Virus record (IMG/VR): IMGVR_UViG_3300021962_000844
Coordinates: 1-20,089 of that record
Source of the DNA: a virus
Reading direction: 5' to 3' (one strand)
Length of the DNA: 20,089 nt
Notes under the pieces: generated by a model
Database searches by the model: none
What the model was told of the DNA's origin: nothing
What the model saw: only the letters and a program-made list of their open reading frames with translations
Program-made: the position numbers and the translations under genes
Part shown: positions 1 through 8,481 of the stretch, one piece after another
How positions within the stretch are numbered: position 1 is the first letter of the stretch
Layout: every line of letters starts with the position of its first letter

Positions 1-2
1 TT

Positions 3-155
3 GTAGGTTATTTACCTGGCTCAGGTGACACTTTAGGTGTCGTTGCAGAATTTTATAGCCCTCACCCAGTATGGACTGAAGGGGAAGACCCTTCACAAAC
101 TGTCACACAAGGAAATGCAATCACATTAGGTGGTTTTAACGGATTAAACAATTAA
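3..155 (+). CDS. 3' end of an upstream gene, probable structural protein (partial)
   Basis: An open frame runs from the window edge and stops with TAA at 153-155, giving the last 50 residues of a protein. The visible part is rich in Gly, Thr, Pro and Asn, has no charged clusters, and ends in GGFNGLNN, as is common in beta-rich virion proteins. The next gene starts 11 bases later on the same strand, so it probably belongs to the same late operon. By T4 order, tail sheath or tail tube genes could lie near here, but I do not recognise the family from this fragment and make no assignment. Confidence 0.6.
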   Translation, partial: VGYLPGSGDTLGVVAEFYSPHPVWTEGEDPSQTVTQGNAITLGGFNGLNN

Positions 156-166
156 TTATAAAAAAA

Positions 167-1417
167 ATGGGAGATTTAAAACCTATTGGAAGTGAAAAAT
201 TAACAGGACAGGCGAAACTTGCAAGAATCATGGAAATTGCAAGATATGGTGAAGCACCTAAGTCCGAGATAAATGAGACATCTACTAAAGAATACTCACG
301 TGTATTAGCAGATGGTTACACTTATGCTATCATCAAAGAAAAATCAGGATACATCATCAAAAAAGGTATCAACGAATCTGAGTTGGAATATATTGAACCA
401 ATGAAGAATAGAAAATATCACAAATCATTTTCACAAGCAATGAAAAAGGTTAATTTGGTTGCTGGTGAATTGAATAGGTTACATGAAAATCATGAGGGTT
501 TATCTTTATTTGGTGAGCAAAAAAAGTTTGTTTTAAAAACTCCTGAAAGTGAAGTGGACGTGACTCCCGCACCGTCGGATGAACCAACTGATATTGCGGT
601 TGATTCAGAACCTCAAACTGATGATGAGTTGGATATTGATATGAGTGCCGATGAAACACCTATGGGTGATGAGACGGATTTAGATATTACTGCGGATGAT
701 GAAGCTGAAGGTGACATCGATACCGATTTGGATGTTGAAATGGGAGGTGATGAAATGCCGAACGCAGATGATGAAGAAATGAGTTTCAAAACCATCGAAA
801 AATTAACAGGTAAGTTGGGACAAAAATTAAGAAAAATGGATCAAGCTGAGGGTTTATCGTCAGATAATATGAAGTACGTTATAAATTCCATTTTGTCTGC
901 TTTGGATTTAGAAAACTTAGATGAGGCTGATAGAGAAGACATCTTAGCGTATTTCGATGAAGATGAAGACAGTATTGATTATGGTGTTGATGATGAATCA
1001 GATTTAGATGTTGAAGTTGGTGATGAGCTTGACTTGGACATTGATTCGGATGTTGAACTTGAACCCGAAACTCAAGAAGTTGAAATGAAAGAAGACGATG
1101 GGAATAATACCAACGAATTATATTCTGAGTCAAAAATTGATAGAGTACTTTCTAAGTATTATAAAGAAACAGAATCTGAACAAACTTTGAATGAAAATAA
1201 GAAGGTTCAGAACTTCTTAAAAAACAAGATTAAAACTGTTTCTGTTAAATCAATGATTAGGGAATTCGCGGAAACTGTTGAGCAGGAATTGGCGTCAGAG
1301 TTTTTAGTGAAAGAAAGTGATAACCTGAAATTCATCGGTAAAACAAATTTAAAAAATTTGGTTTTTGAAGCTGATGGTAAAGAAGTAAAAATTACACGTT
1401 CAGGTGAGATATTATGA
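167..1417 (+). CDS. Acidic protein of unknown function, probable internal or structural virion protein
   Basis: 416 residues, family not firmly recognised. Residues 1-125 form a mixed-charge N-terminal part starting MGDLKPIGSEKLTGQ and containing a Tyr-rich stretch. Residues about 125-205 are an Asp/Glu-rich low-complexity linker. A compact predicted helical segment at about 203-265 (KLTGKLGQKLRKMD, then NMKYVINSILSALDLENL) looks like a folded domain. A second acidic linker follows, then a Lys-rich C-terminal part from about 320 with SMIREFAETVEQEL. The acidic-linker architecture resembles prohead core or scaffold-like proteins, but this is inference. The ATG at 167 is preceded by an A-rich tract with no Shine-Dalgarno. 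It overlaps the next gene by ATGA, so the two are probably translationally coupled. Confidence 0.8.
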   Translation: MGDLKPIGSEKLTGQAKLARIMEIARYGEAPKSEINETSTKEYSRVLADGYTYAIIKEKSGYIIKKGINESELEYIEPMKNRKYHKSFSQAMKKVNLVAGELNRLHENHEGLSLFGEQKKFVLKTPESEVDVTPAPSDEPTDIAVDSEPQTDDELDIDMSADETPMGDETDLDITADDEAEGDIDTDLDVEMGGDEMPNADDEEMSFKTIEKLTGKLGQKLRKMDQAEGLSSDNMKYVINSILSALDLENLDEADREDILAYFDEDEDSIDYGVDDESDLDVEVGDELDLDIDSDVELEPETQEVEMKEDDGNNTNELYSESKIDRVLSKYYKETESEQTLNENKKVQNFLKNKIKTVSVKSMIREFAETVEQELASEFLVKESDNLKFIGKTNLKNLVFEADGKEVKITRSGEIL

Positions 1418-1824
1418 GTTTTTTAATCTACGTAAACGCTCTCGGACCTAATTATAAGGGAGACAATATTTACGAATTCATTTTTGGTGAAAACGTAGAT
1501 AATGTTGAGGGTGATTACTGGGATTATGAACCTGCAGGTGGAAAACCAACACCACCAAATATAGAATTTATTAAGTCAGTCGGAGTTTTGAAAAATTCAG
1601 AAATAAATCTGAACCTCATTCAAAATTCCGATTTTTTTTCAGTATATGATGCAGTTGAAAATGTAATTGCGTTGGCTTGGGAAAACACTGATTCAGAGTA
1701 TGTAGTTAATGGATATAAAAGATTAGTTTTTCATTACGGTGAAGATATTGCTAGTGTAAAAGATAAATTATACGAACGGGATACCGTTTTAAAATTCGAT
1801 AAAAATTTAGTTGAAAATGAATAA
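1414..1824 (+). CDS. Conserved-looking hypothetical protein in the late operon
   Basis: 136 residues, not assigned to a named family. It is a compact, aromatic-rich protein without signal peptide, membrane segment or low-complexity tract: YVNALGPNYKGDNIYEFIFGE near the start, a Trp/Tyr-Gly-Pro stretch at about 33-50, then a mixed alpha/beta C-terminal half with ALAWEN and RLVFHYGED. Its start overlaps the stop of the preceding gene (ATGA) and its end overlaps the next start (ATGAATAA), so it is embedded in a coupled series of four genes leading to the terminase. The position suggests a virion or assembly role; nothing in the sequence shows a catalytic site. Confidence 0.8.
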   Translation: MSFLIYVNALGPNYKGDNIYEFIFGENVDNVEGDYWDYEPAGGKPTPPNIEFIKSVGVLKNSEINLNLIQNSDFFSVYDAVENVIALAWENTDSEYVVNGYKRLVFHYGEDIASVKDKLYERDTVLKFDKNLVENE

Positions 1825-2587
1825 ATTGAACCCAAAAATAGTAAGTTTGATTAAAGAAGGATTCAAGTATGAAACCCTTCGACAGTTGGATAATAAACAA
1901 ATCGATGCGCTTTATAAAAGAATAGTGTCTGAAGTGACTATGGTTAGTAAAAGTGACACAGACACAATCAATAGACTTAAGTCAGAAAAAAAACCTTTTG
2001 AGGTTTACGAGGACGATACTCTTGATGATGAAGATGCTTTGGGAGCAATGGCAATGCAAGGTGACACCGGACAGCAGATGCCTCACGATGCTGATGATAT
2101 GGCACCAGACGGTATGAGTGATGATTCAGATGATGACAGAAAGATGATGTCGGACGGAGAGGTTAAAGAAAAGTTTCAATCAAAAGCACAGCAAGGTTAT
2201 TTCTTTGCTAGATGTGAAGAAGAAGGTCCAAAATCTAAATGGTGTAAAATGGCAGATGAATTTGCATCCAAAACTAAAAATTGGAAAAAATTACCTGAAA
2301 AAGTAAAAACAGAATCTTTCGATGAAAAAGTTGACATTATAGAGTCAACTTTACTAAATTTGATTCATAAGCACCTACCACCTCAAATGAGCAAAAAAGA
2401 TTTTTTAGAGTTAGTTGAAGCAGATACAAAAGAAGCACCAACAAAAACCCCAACTAAGACTCCAAGTAAACCAGAAAGGAAAACCCCATATCAACCTAAA
2501 CATAAGCCAGCTCCAAAAGCTGAACTTCCCAAAGAATTAAAGTTTGGAAGTTTAAAAATTAAATTCAAGGATGAAAAGAAAGATTAA
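1817..2587 (+). CDS. Hypothetical protein with acidic linker, small two-Cys module and Pro/Lys-rich tail
   Basis: 256 residues from the ATG at 1817. A TTG two codons upstream (1811) is in frame, but the ATG gives the ATGAATAA overlap seen again at 13694-13701, so I prefer it. Residues 1-60 are helical and basic. Residues 62-116 are Asp/Met-rich and disordered-looking. Residues 118-165 hold a compact module, FFARCEEEGPKSKWCKMADE, with Cys133 and Cys143, followed by a Lys-rich helix. Residues about 205-240 are repeats of Thr-Pro-Lys type. Two other proteins here (13969-15648 and 15834-16298) also carry short Cys/Lys modules beside low-complexity linkers. A DNA-associated internal head protein is possible but unproven. 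It overlaps the next gene by 17 bases. Confidence 0.75.
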   Translation: MNKLNPKIVSLIKEGFKYETLRQLDNKQIDALYKRIVSEVTMVSKSDTDTINRLKSEKKPFEVYEDDTLDDEDALGAMAMQGDTGQQMPHDADDMAPDGMSDDSDDDRKMMSDGEVKEKFQSKAQQGYFFARCEEEGPKSKWCKMADEFASKTKNWKKLPEKVKTESFDEKVDIIESTLLNLIHKHLPPQMSKKDFLELVEADTKEAPTKTPTKTPSKPERKTPYQPKHKPAPKAELPKELKFGSLKIKFKDEKKD

Positions 2588-3833
2588 CGAAGCACCTATA
2601 TCTTATGATTCACCCGAAAGGATGGATCCGAGTTTACAGTCCAAATTAGAAAAAGGAGAAACACCATTTTCAGAAAATCCAGCTTTACCAAGTTCTGAAC
2701 CTGATTCTTTTGAAGAAATAATTGCATCCAAAAGATTTAAAGATGTCGTTGAAAAGGTAAAAAGATATACTGGTTTACAAACCGTAACAAATCAAAATGC
2801 ATTCATGCAGTTACAAATGATGATGATGAATGCGGTACGTGAAGTAAAAGGTATAGAAAACAGACATACAGAGGAACTTGAAAACTTGGCAATTGAATTA
2901 GTAAAGAAAGAGTTGGCAATACCTGAGGATGCTTTTCAGTATGATGTCCAACTATCAACGGGTATGGGACAGGTTGACACAAGTAAAATGAGGAAAACTT
3001 CAGAAGAACCTACACCCGAAGAAATACAACAAGAATTTAACGTATCTGAAGATGAAGCTGAAGAGGACATTTTGAATTTCATTGATGCGTTCGAAAAATT
3101 CGACTTGGAAAAAGCAAAAAGAAGATTTATCAACTCACTTATACAAGGAGCATCTAAGAAAGGACATTATATGTTCGAATTAATAAGTACAGAATTGAAT
3201 GCAATCGATAATAGATTATTGAATCTTTACGGGGTTTTAATGTCTATTAATGATTTGTTATATTGGGTGATGCCTGACGAAATGATGCAAATGATGAGTG
3301 GTTCGGGACAAAGTGCTGAGGGTAGTACGGAGGTTGATCCAGAAACTGATCCTCCAACAATTAAAGCTAAAGGTTTATTTTTCCCCATTCTTGTTCACGA
3401 AATTATCAAAGGGGTTTATGAAGTACTTGGAAGTCAGGGATTGCCTGATGATCCCAAGAAGGCTGAAATGGTTATGGCGTCCCAAGACACTCTTCCTTAT
3501 GAAATATGGGATTTAAGGTTAGGTCCCGTAATTTGGGAAAAGTTTGTAGAGGCATATCCTGACGAACTTTTTGAAGATGACATGAGAGAAATTCAAAATT
3601 ATTTATTCTCAAGATTTTCAATGCTAACAACTGAAGAATTCTTCGAAGTCGCTAAATTAATATTGTCAGGTTCAAAAGAAGGTAAAACTGTTGTTAAAAA
3701 AATGGTTGACGAAATTGTAGAAGAATTGCGTAACGAAGAGTATAAATCAGTAATGGATTTGATGTCGGACGAAGAAGATGATGACGACTTTACAGATTTC
3801 TTAGGTTCTTTGGGGATAGGACCTTCAAAATAA
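2571..3833 (+). CDS. Large hypothetical protein upstream of terminase, probable structural protein
   Basis: 420 residues, not assigned to a family. The N-terminal 50 residues are polar and Pro-rich. A helical domain follows with FKDVVEKVKRYTGLQ and a Met-rich stretch QLQMMMMNAVREVKGIE at about 84-100. An acidic linker lies around residues 140-170. The middle (about 190-250) is helix-rich with LNLYGVLMSINDLLYWVMPDE. A more conserved-looking domain at about 260-345 contains FFPILVHEIIKGVYEVLG. The end is acidic (DEEDDDD) and closes with FLGSLGIGPSK. There is no signal peptide or clear transmembrane helix. It starts inside the previous gene (17-base overlap) and ends 23 bases before the terminase. 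The position corresponds loosely to where T4 has gene 16, but length and sequence do not look like a small terminase. Confidence 0.75.
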   Translation: MKRKINEAPISYDSPERMDPSLQSKLEKGETPFSENPALPSSEPDSFEEIIASKRFKDVVEKVKRYTGLQTVTNQNAFMQLQMMMMNAVREVKGIENRHTEELENLAIELVKKELAIPEDAFQYDVQLSTGMGQVDTSKMRKTSEEPTPEEIQQEFNVSEDEAEEDILNFIDAFEKFDLEKAKRRFINSLIQGASKKGHYMFELISTELNAIDNRLLNLYGVLMSINDLLYWVMPDEMMQMMSGSGQSAEGSTEVDPETDPPTIKAKGLFFPILVHEIIKGVYEVLGSQGLPDDPKKAEMVMASQDTLPYEIWDLRLGPVIWEKFVEAYPDELFEDDMREIQNYLFSRFSMLTTEEFFEVAKLILSGSKEGKTVVKKMVDEIVEELRNEEYKSVMDLMSDEEDDDDFTDFLGSLGIGPSK

Positions 3834-3856
3834 ACTACTCAAAATGATAAACCCCT

Positions 3857-5614
3857 TTGACAAAAGAACAAGTATTACTCGAATATGCTAAGTGCTTAAA
3901 GAATACACCTTACGCGCTTAAAACTTATTTGCAAACATACGATAATACACAGTCAAGATATGTCCCTTTGGAATTATTTCCAGATCAGGTTCACCTGATT
4001 GAGGACTATGATACTTTTGAGGAAAATATCGCACTGAAGTACAGACAAGCAGGAGTGTCTACAGTTACTTCAGCATGGGCATCGAAAAGATTGGTTTTTG
4101 CAAAAAAAACTAAACCTGAAAAAATTCTGATTATCGCCAACAAGCAAGACACTGCAATTGAAATGGCAAATAAAATTCGTTCGTTTGTGGAGCAGTGGCC
4201 TTCATGGGTTGGGGTTGGTTTTTCTAATGAAAAAAATGCTCAAAAACATTTTAAATTAAGTAATGGTTGTGAAGTTAAAGCGGTTGCAACATCCAAAGAC
4301 GCTTTGCGTGGGTATACTCCCACGATATTGATATTTGACGAAGCCGCATACATTGATGCTGATGAAGATTTCTGGTCGGCATGTATGGCTTCCCTTTCTA
4401 CGGGTGGTAAAGTAATTGTAATTAGCACCCCTAACGGATTCGATCCAATATATTATGGAATCTACGAACAAGCACTCAGAGGTATGAATGATTTCAAGAT
4501 TACCGAAATGTTTTGGTATAGGGACCCGAGGTATTCCAAAGATTTGAAATTGTTAAAAGTGAAAGATATTGTCCATTACATGTTAAACAGAGAGGATTAC
4601 AAGGATGATGAAATAACTTTGGATTATAGTGATGTATCACCAAGAGAAAGAAATTTTGAAGAAATTAAAACAAAATTTAATGATGGTTATAAACCATACT
4701 CATCTTGGTTTGAATCTATGGCAAAAAAACTCAAGTTTGACAGAAGGAAAATCGCACAGGAATTAGAATGTAATTTTTTAGGTTCGGGTGATAGTGTTAT
4801 ACCTTCTGACACAATAGAAAGAATCAAAGAAAATTATATTACCAATCCTGAACATAAATTCATGGGAGGAGCTTTATGGCAGTGGAAAGAACCTGTAATG
4901 GGACATAAATACATTATGGGTATTGACGTATCTCGTGGTGATTCCGAAGATTTCACAACTTTTAGTATCATCGATTTTGATGAAAGAGAGCAGGTATTGG
5001 AATACTTAGGCAAAATTCCACCTGACGTTGCGGCTGAAGTTGCAATCAAATGGGCGGTTATGTATAACGCATTTGTGGTTATTGATATCACTGGGGGCAT
5101 GGGTGTATCAACTTCAAGGAAAATGCAGGAACTTGGGTACAAAAATCTATATGTTGATGGGGTTAATTTTGCTGACAAATGGAAATACAATCCAAAGGCG
5201 GATGAAAAGATACCTGGAATCAATTTTAATAGCAAAAGGGTTCAGATTGTCGCCGCATTCGAAGAGGCTTTGAGACATGGATTTAAAATAAGATCCAGCA
5301 GACTTTTGAACGAATTGAATACTTTTGTTTATGTTAATGGGCGTCCCGATCACCTTAAAGGGCAACATGACGATTTAATTATGGCTTGTGCAATGCCGAT
5401 ATATGTTGGTGAAACTTCATTTGCCCAACTTGACAAAGTCACTGAGGTTACAAAGGCTATGGTTGAAAGTTGGACTGTAAATTCTATACCCAATAACCAT
5501 GTTACTGACTTCGATCCGAATGTTCCTGTATTCCCAAATGAGAGACTGAGTCAATTCAACACTAACCCTACAAGAGAAGAGTATTTGAAGTATTCTTGGT
5601 TATTTGGCAAATAA
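3857..5614 (+). CDS. 17: Terminase large subunit, DNA-packaging ATPase and nuclease (T4 gp17-like)
   Basis: 585 residues, the packaging motor that pumps DNA into the prohead through the portal and cuts the concatemer. ATPase domain: a Walker A variant KYRQAGVST (61-69), Walker B ILIFDEAA (157-164, Asp161 and Glu162), and the coupling motif STPNG (190-194). Walker A lacks the usual GK[ST] lysine; Lys61 at the motif start may substitute, as in several phage terminases. Nuclease domain: Asp357 in MGIDVSRGD, Asp410 in VVIDITGG, and His504-Asp505-Asp506 in GQHDD, matching the acidic triad pattern of gp17. The start is a TTG. A stop lies in frame at 3848-3850, and the next in-frame ATG falls after Walker A, so an upstream start is needed. 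An ATG at 3844 is in another frame and terminates after 15 codons. Confidence 0.95.
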   Translation: MTKEQVLLEYAKCLKNTPYALKTYLQTYDNTQSRYVPLELFPDQVHLIEDYDTFEENIALKYRQAGVSTVTSAWASKRLVFAKKTKPEKILIIANKQDTAIEMANKIRSFVEQWPSWVGVGFSNEKNAQKHFKLSNGCEVKAVATSKDALRGYTPTILIFDEAAYIDADEDFWSACMASLSTGGKVIVISTPNGFDPIYYGIYEQALRGMNDFKITEMFWYRDPRYSKDLKLLKVKDIVHYMLNREDYKDDEITLDYSDVSPRERNFEEIKTKFNDGYKPYSSWFESMAKKLKFDRRKIAQELECNFLGSGDSVIPSDTIERIKENYITNPEHKFMGGALWQWKEPVMGHKYIMGIDVSRGDSEDFTTFSIIDFDEREQVLEYLGKIPPDVAAEVAIKWAVMYNAFVVIDITGGMGVSTSRKMQELGYKNLYVDGVNFADKWKYNPKADEKIPGINFNSKRVQIVAAFEEALRHGFKIRSSRLLNELNTFVYVNGRPDHLKGQHDDLIMACAMPIYVGETSFAQLDKVTEVTKAMVESWTVNSIPNNHVTDFDPNVPVFPNERLSQFNTNPTREEYLKYSWLFGK

Positions 5615-5641
5615 ACTTTAGTTTAATTATCTAAAGATTAC

Positions 5642-5662
5642 TATTTATTATAAAATTCGTAC
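5642..5662 (+). promoter_or_regulatory. Late promoter-like element before the portal gene
   Basis: The element TATTTATTATAAAA starts exactly 21 bases before the portal ATG. The same 14 bases at the same spacing occur on the minus strand before the gene starting at 17809. It contains TATAAAAT, close to the T4 late promoter TATAAATA. Promoter function is inferred from recurrence and position. Confidence 0.55.
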
Positions 5663-7510
5663 ATGGCAGATAATTTGACAGTTTGGCAAAGATTAAGTAA
5701 GGTTTTCGGTCCTGATTCTACACTGGATCAGCAGAGTCCTGTTTATCAATTTGATAAAAAGGAACTGTTGAGAACAACTTCCAAACAAGAGTACGAGAAA
5801 GAAAAACTTGAAGCACAGCAAACATTATATCTTGGACAACAATGGGCAAAGGTTGAAAGTAATCTCTACACCCAGTCTGTGTATTACGAACCAACAAGAC
5901 TTTCGGCGTTCTACGACTATGAGAGTATGGAATACACACCCGAGATATCCGCCGCTTTAGACATCTATGCAGAAGAATCTACAACCACAAATGAAAACGG
6001 TTTCATGTTGCAGATTTATTCTGAGTCTAAAAGAATCAAGTCAGTACTAGCCGATTTGTTCAACAATAAGTTGGATGTAAATACCAACCTACCAATGTGG
6101 ACAAGAAATACTTGTAAATACGGTGACAATTTTGTTTATCTGAAATTAGATCCTGAAAAGGGAGTTGTAGGTTGTCAACAACTACCAAACATTGAGTTGG
6201 AAAGAATTGAAAGGGGTATGAAGTATAAACCTTTAGATCAGAACAAACAAGGTGAGAGTAGAGGTTTAAAATTTACATGGAAAAACAAAGATTTGGAATT
6301 CAACACTTGGGAAATTGCACACTTCCGTCTTTTGGGTGATGATAGAAAATTACCCTACGGTACGTCAATGTTGGAAAAGGCTAGAAGAATTTGGAAACAA
6401 CTTCTTCTTTCTGAAGATGCAATGATGATATATCGTGTATCACGAGCGCCCGAAAGAAGAGTATTCAAAGTATTTGTTGGAAATATGGATGATAAAGATG
6501 TTGAACCATATGTACAACGTGTTGCTAATAAATTCAAAAGGGATACAGTGGTGGACAACAAAACGGGTAATGTTGATTTGAGATATAATCAAATGGCTGT
6601 CGATCAAGATTACTTCATTCCTGTAAGAGATCCGAATGCACCTAACCCTATTGATACACTACCAGGTGCTACAAACCTTTCAGAAATTGCTGACATTGAA
6701 TATATCCAAAAGAAATTACTTACAGCGTTAAGAGTACCAAAAGCTTTCTTAGGATTTGAAGAGGCGGTGGGTGATGGTAAAAACTTAGCTCTACAAGATA
6801 TACGATTCGCAAGAACTATCAATAAGATTCAAAAATCGATGATTCAAGAATTGAATAAGATTGCAATCATCCACCTTTATGTTTTGGGTTTTGAAGATGA
6901 ATTGGCTAACTTTACCTTATCATTGACAAACCCATCTACACAAGCAGATTTACTGAAGGTAGAAAATTGGCAACAAAAAATTCAACTGTATAAAGATGCT
7001 GTTGCTGATCCAGGAAATGGTATACAACCCGTTTCATCATCTTGGGCTAAAAAACATATTTTAGGGTTTTCGGATGAAGAAATTAAATTAGACATCCAAC
7101 AACAACGAATCGAAAAAGCAGTTGCATCTGAACTGGAAAAAACACCTGAAGTTATTATACACACAGGATTGTTCGATAACATCGATAAATTATATGGTAA
7201 GAAACCTGGAGAAGAGGCACCTGAAGGTGGTGGGGAAGATGAGGGTGGAATCGGAGATTTAGGTGCAGATTTGGGTGGTGATTTAGGAGCCGAATTAGGT
7301 GGTGCCGGAATTACTGACACCGGAGGTGCTGAAACTGAAACACCTGAAACCCCTGTTGGTGAAACAGTCCCCGAGTCTAAAGAAAAGGATTTGAATTTAA
7401 TTTTGGAAACAAACGATTTTTTACAAGAAGATTTAGAGATTGATTTGTCCAAGGCAAAAACTCCCTTGAGTGAGATTTCAAAAAAACTTGGTGAGTTATT
7501 AAATGAATGA
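5663..7510 (+). CDS. 20: Portal vertex protein (T4 gp20-like)
   Basis: 615 residues. It would form the dodecameric ring at one capsid vertex through which DNA enters, and would dock terminase and then the neck. The family signature is clear: YEPTRLSAFYDYESMEYTP followed by EISAALDIYAEEST (about residues 75-106), the Trp-Thr/Lys-Tyr-Gly-Asp-Asn stretch near 145-155, and about residues 358-392 with LRVPKAFLGF and DIRFARTINKIQKSMI, all typical of T4-type portals. Residues about 515-570 are a Gly/Glu/Pro-rich low-complexity tail and the last 40 residues are helical. The length is somewhat above T4 gp20 (about 520), mostly because of this C-terminal extension. It lies 48 bases after terminase and has its own promoter-like element. 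No Shine-Dalgarno precedes the ATG. Confidence 0.93.
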   Translation: MADNLTVWQRLSKVFGPDSTLDQQSPVYQFDKKELLRTTSKQEYEKEKLEAQQTLYLGQQWAKVESNLYTQSVYYEPTRLSAFYDYESMEYTPEISAALDIYAEESTTTNENGFMLQIYSESKRIKSVLADLFNNKLDVNTNLPMWTRNTCKYGDNFVYLKLDPEKGVVGCQQLPNIELERIERGMKYKPLDQNKQGESRGLKFTWKNKDLEFNTWEIAHFRLLGDDRKLPYGTSMLEKARRIWKQLLLSEDAMMIYRVSRAPERRVFKVFVGNMDDKDVEPYVQRVANKFKRDTVVDNKTGNVDLRYNQMAVDQDYFIPVRDPNAPNPIDTLPGATNLSEIADIEYIQKKLLTALRVPKAFLGFEEAVGDGKNLALQDIRFARTINKIQKSMIQELNKIAIIHLYVLGFEDELANFTLSLTNPSTQADLLKVENWQQKIQLYKDAVADPGNGIQPVSSSWAKKHILGFSDEEIKLDIQQQRIEKAVASELEKTPEVIIHTGLFDNIDKLYGKKPGEEAPEGGGEDEGGIGDLGADLGGDLGAELGGAGITDTGGAETETPETPVGETVPESKEKDLNLILETNDFLQEDLEIDLSKAKTPLSEISKKLGELLNE

Positions 7511-7531
7511 TATTTATAAAATAAAATATCT
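7511..7531 (+). promoter_or_regulatory. Late promoter-like element before the 243-residue gene
   Basis: TATTTATAAAATAAAA begins 21 bases before the ATG at 7532 and fills the whole intergenic gap after the portal stop. Same core and spacing as the copies before the portal, protease and the gene starting at 17809. Confidence 0.5.
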
Positions 7532-8263
7532 ATGAAATCGTTCGGACAAATTAAAAGTAATTTTGAAACTGCTTTAGTTAAAAACTATGGTAAAGACTCT
7601 TTCAAGTCTATAATCAAAAACTTTAAAACCGTTGTTTTGGAGAGTAAAAGTCTTTCTAAGATTTTTTATCTTTATGATGACTTATTGACAAAAAAGTCTT
7701 TGTCCGAAGAAGTTGCTGTTGAATATCTGAATGAAAGTTTATCAACCTTAAAAGATTTAATAGAGAAATCCAAAGGTGAAATAGAATCTCTCCAAATGTG
7801 GGTTGATACTTTGGTTGAAAGCGATTGTGAGAATCAATACATCAATATTGATACGGTATTATACTCAAATTCAGTAACAAAATTACAACAAGTTGCAGAG
7901 GCTAAACTTTCAATAAAAAAGTTAATCACTTCCAAAGATACAACAAAACTAAACGAGTCACTCAATTTACCATTATCTTCAATGTTGAGAATAGCGACAA
8001 ACACATTCAACAATGAGTATTCACATTTAAACGAACAAGACAAAACTACACTCAAACATTTGTTGTCTTTAAATAAAACTGAGTTAGTTGAAGAATACAA
8101 CAAAACCAAGGAAGAGGTAATGTCGAAGTTAAGTGAATCGTTGAGCTCAAGTGAAGATTCGGATTTGAAGGAAACAATTCAGCAGACAATTAACAAAATT
8201 AATGAGTCAGAAATCGAGCTTGTTTCTTTGTACAAACTAACGCAACTGAAGGAAAATCTTTAA
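7532..8263 (+). CDS. Putative prohead core protein (by position)
   Basis: 243 residues, almost wholly predicted helical, rich in Lys, Glu, Ser and Leu, with heptad-like stretches such as LIEKSKGEIESLQMWVDTL (about 77-95) and a C-terminal segment ETIQQTINKINESEIELVSL. There are no catalytic motifs, signal peptide or membrane segments. In T4 the genes between portal and protease (67 and 68) code for prohead core proteins, so the same role is a reasonable positional inference, but the sequence is not recognisable as gp67 or gp68. Its stop overlaps the stop of the reverse-strand bS21 gene in a shared TTAA at 8260-8263. Confidence 0.7.
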   Translation: MKSFGQIKSNFETALVKNYGKDSFKSIIKNFKTVVLESKSLSKIFYLYDDLLTKKSLSEEVAVEYLNESLSTLKDLIEKSKGEIESLQMWVDTLVESDCENQYINIDTVLYSNSVTKLQQVAEAKLSIKKLITSKDTTKLNESLNLPLSSMLRIATNTFNNEYSHLNEQDKTTLKHLLSLNKTELVEEYNKTKEEVMSKLSESLSSSEDSDLKETIQQTINKINESEIELVSLYKLTQLKENL

Positions 8264-8454
8264 TCCTGTTCTTTTGATTTTACGGAATTAGTATAGACTG
8301 CTTTAAGTTTATCTTTTCGTCTTTGTACTGATTTTTTTACAAATTCCTGTTTTTTTCTAAGATACTCTAATTGTTTAGTTTTTATAACTTTATACTTGTA
8401 TTTTTTGAGTGCCTTATCAATGTTTTCACCTTTTTTTATTTCGATGTGAATCAT
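8260..8454 (-). CDS. rpsU: Phage-encoded ribosomal protein bS21, Bacteroidota type
   Basis: 64 residues, the usual length of Bacteroidota bS21. The N-terminal part IKKGENIDKALKKYK matches the family pattern (acidic/Gly-Glu-Asn-Ile-Asp, then Ala-Leu-Lys-Arg-Tyr-Lys). Next come a Leu-Arg-x-Arg-type stretch, Phe-Val-Lys-Lys-Ser-Val, and the C-terminal KAVYTNSVK. Tyr54 sits where Bacteroidota bS21 has the tyrosine implicated in contacting and hiding the 16S anti-Shine-Dalgarno. The protein would join the 30S platform, possibly replacing host bS21. The gene faces against its neighbours, sits between the core-like gene and the protease, and has its own promoter-like element and no Shine-Dalgarno. 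Host rpsU in Flavobacterium is reported to carry a strong Shine-Dalgarno for autoregulation, so its absence here is notable. Identification is by recalled family pattern. Confidence 0.88.
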   Translation of the reverse strand: MIHIEIKKGENIDKALKKYKYKVIKTKQLEYLRKKQEFVKKSVQRRKDKLKAVYTNSVKSKEQD

Positions 8455-8473
8455 AATTTTTTTTTAATAAATA
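8455..8473 (-). promoter_or_regulatory. Late promoter-like element before phage bS21
   Basis: On the minus strand TATTTATTAAAAAAAAA begins 19 bases before the bS21 ATG at 8454. It shares TATTTATTA with the portal copy, with spacing two bases shorter than the commonest 21. No Shine-Dalgarno-like sequence lies between it and the start. Confidence 0.5.
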
Positions 8474-8481
8474 TGAATGTT

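Noticed and set aside
3844-3891. ATG at 3844 as the terminase start
   Set aside because: It is in a different frame from the terminase and reaches a stop after 15 codons; the in-frame TTG at 3857 is the only start that keeps Walker A.
4834-5235. Reverse open frame of 133 codons in the terminase gene
   Set aside because: It covers the nuclease domain of a clear terminase in another frame and has no family-like pattern.
5616-5636. Inverted repeat CTTTAG/CTAAAG after the terminase stop
   Set aside because: It has only six A/T-rich base pairs, a nine-base loop and no T run, so it is too weak to call a terminator.
6982-7452. Ser/Pro-rich reverse open frame of 156 codons
   Set aside because: It lies antisense to the Gly/Glu-rich portal tail, has low-complexity composition and has no promoter-like element.
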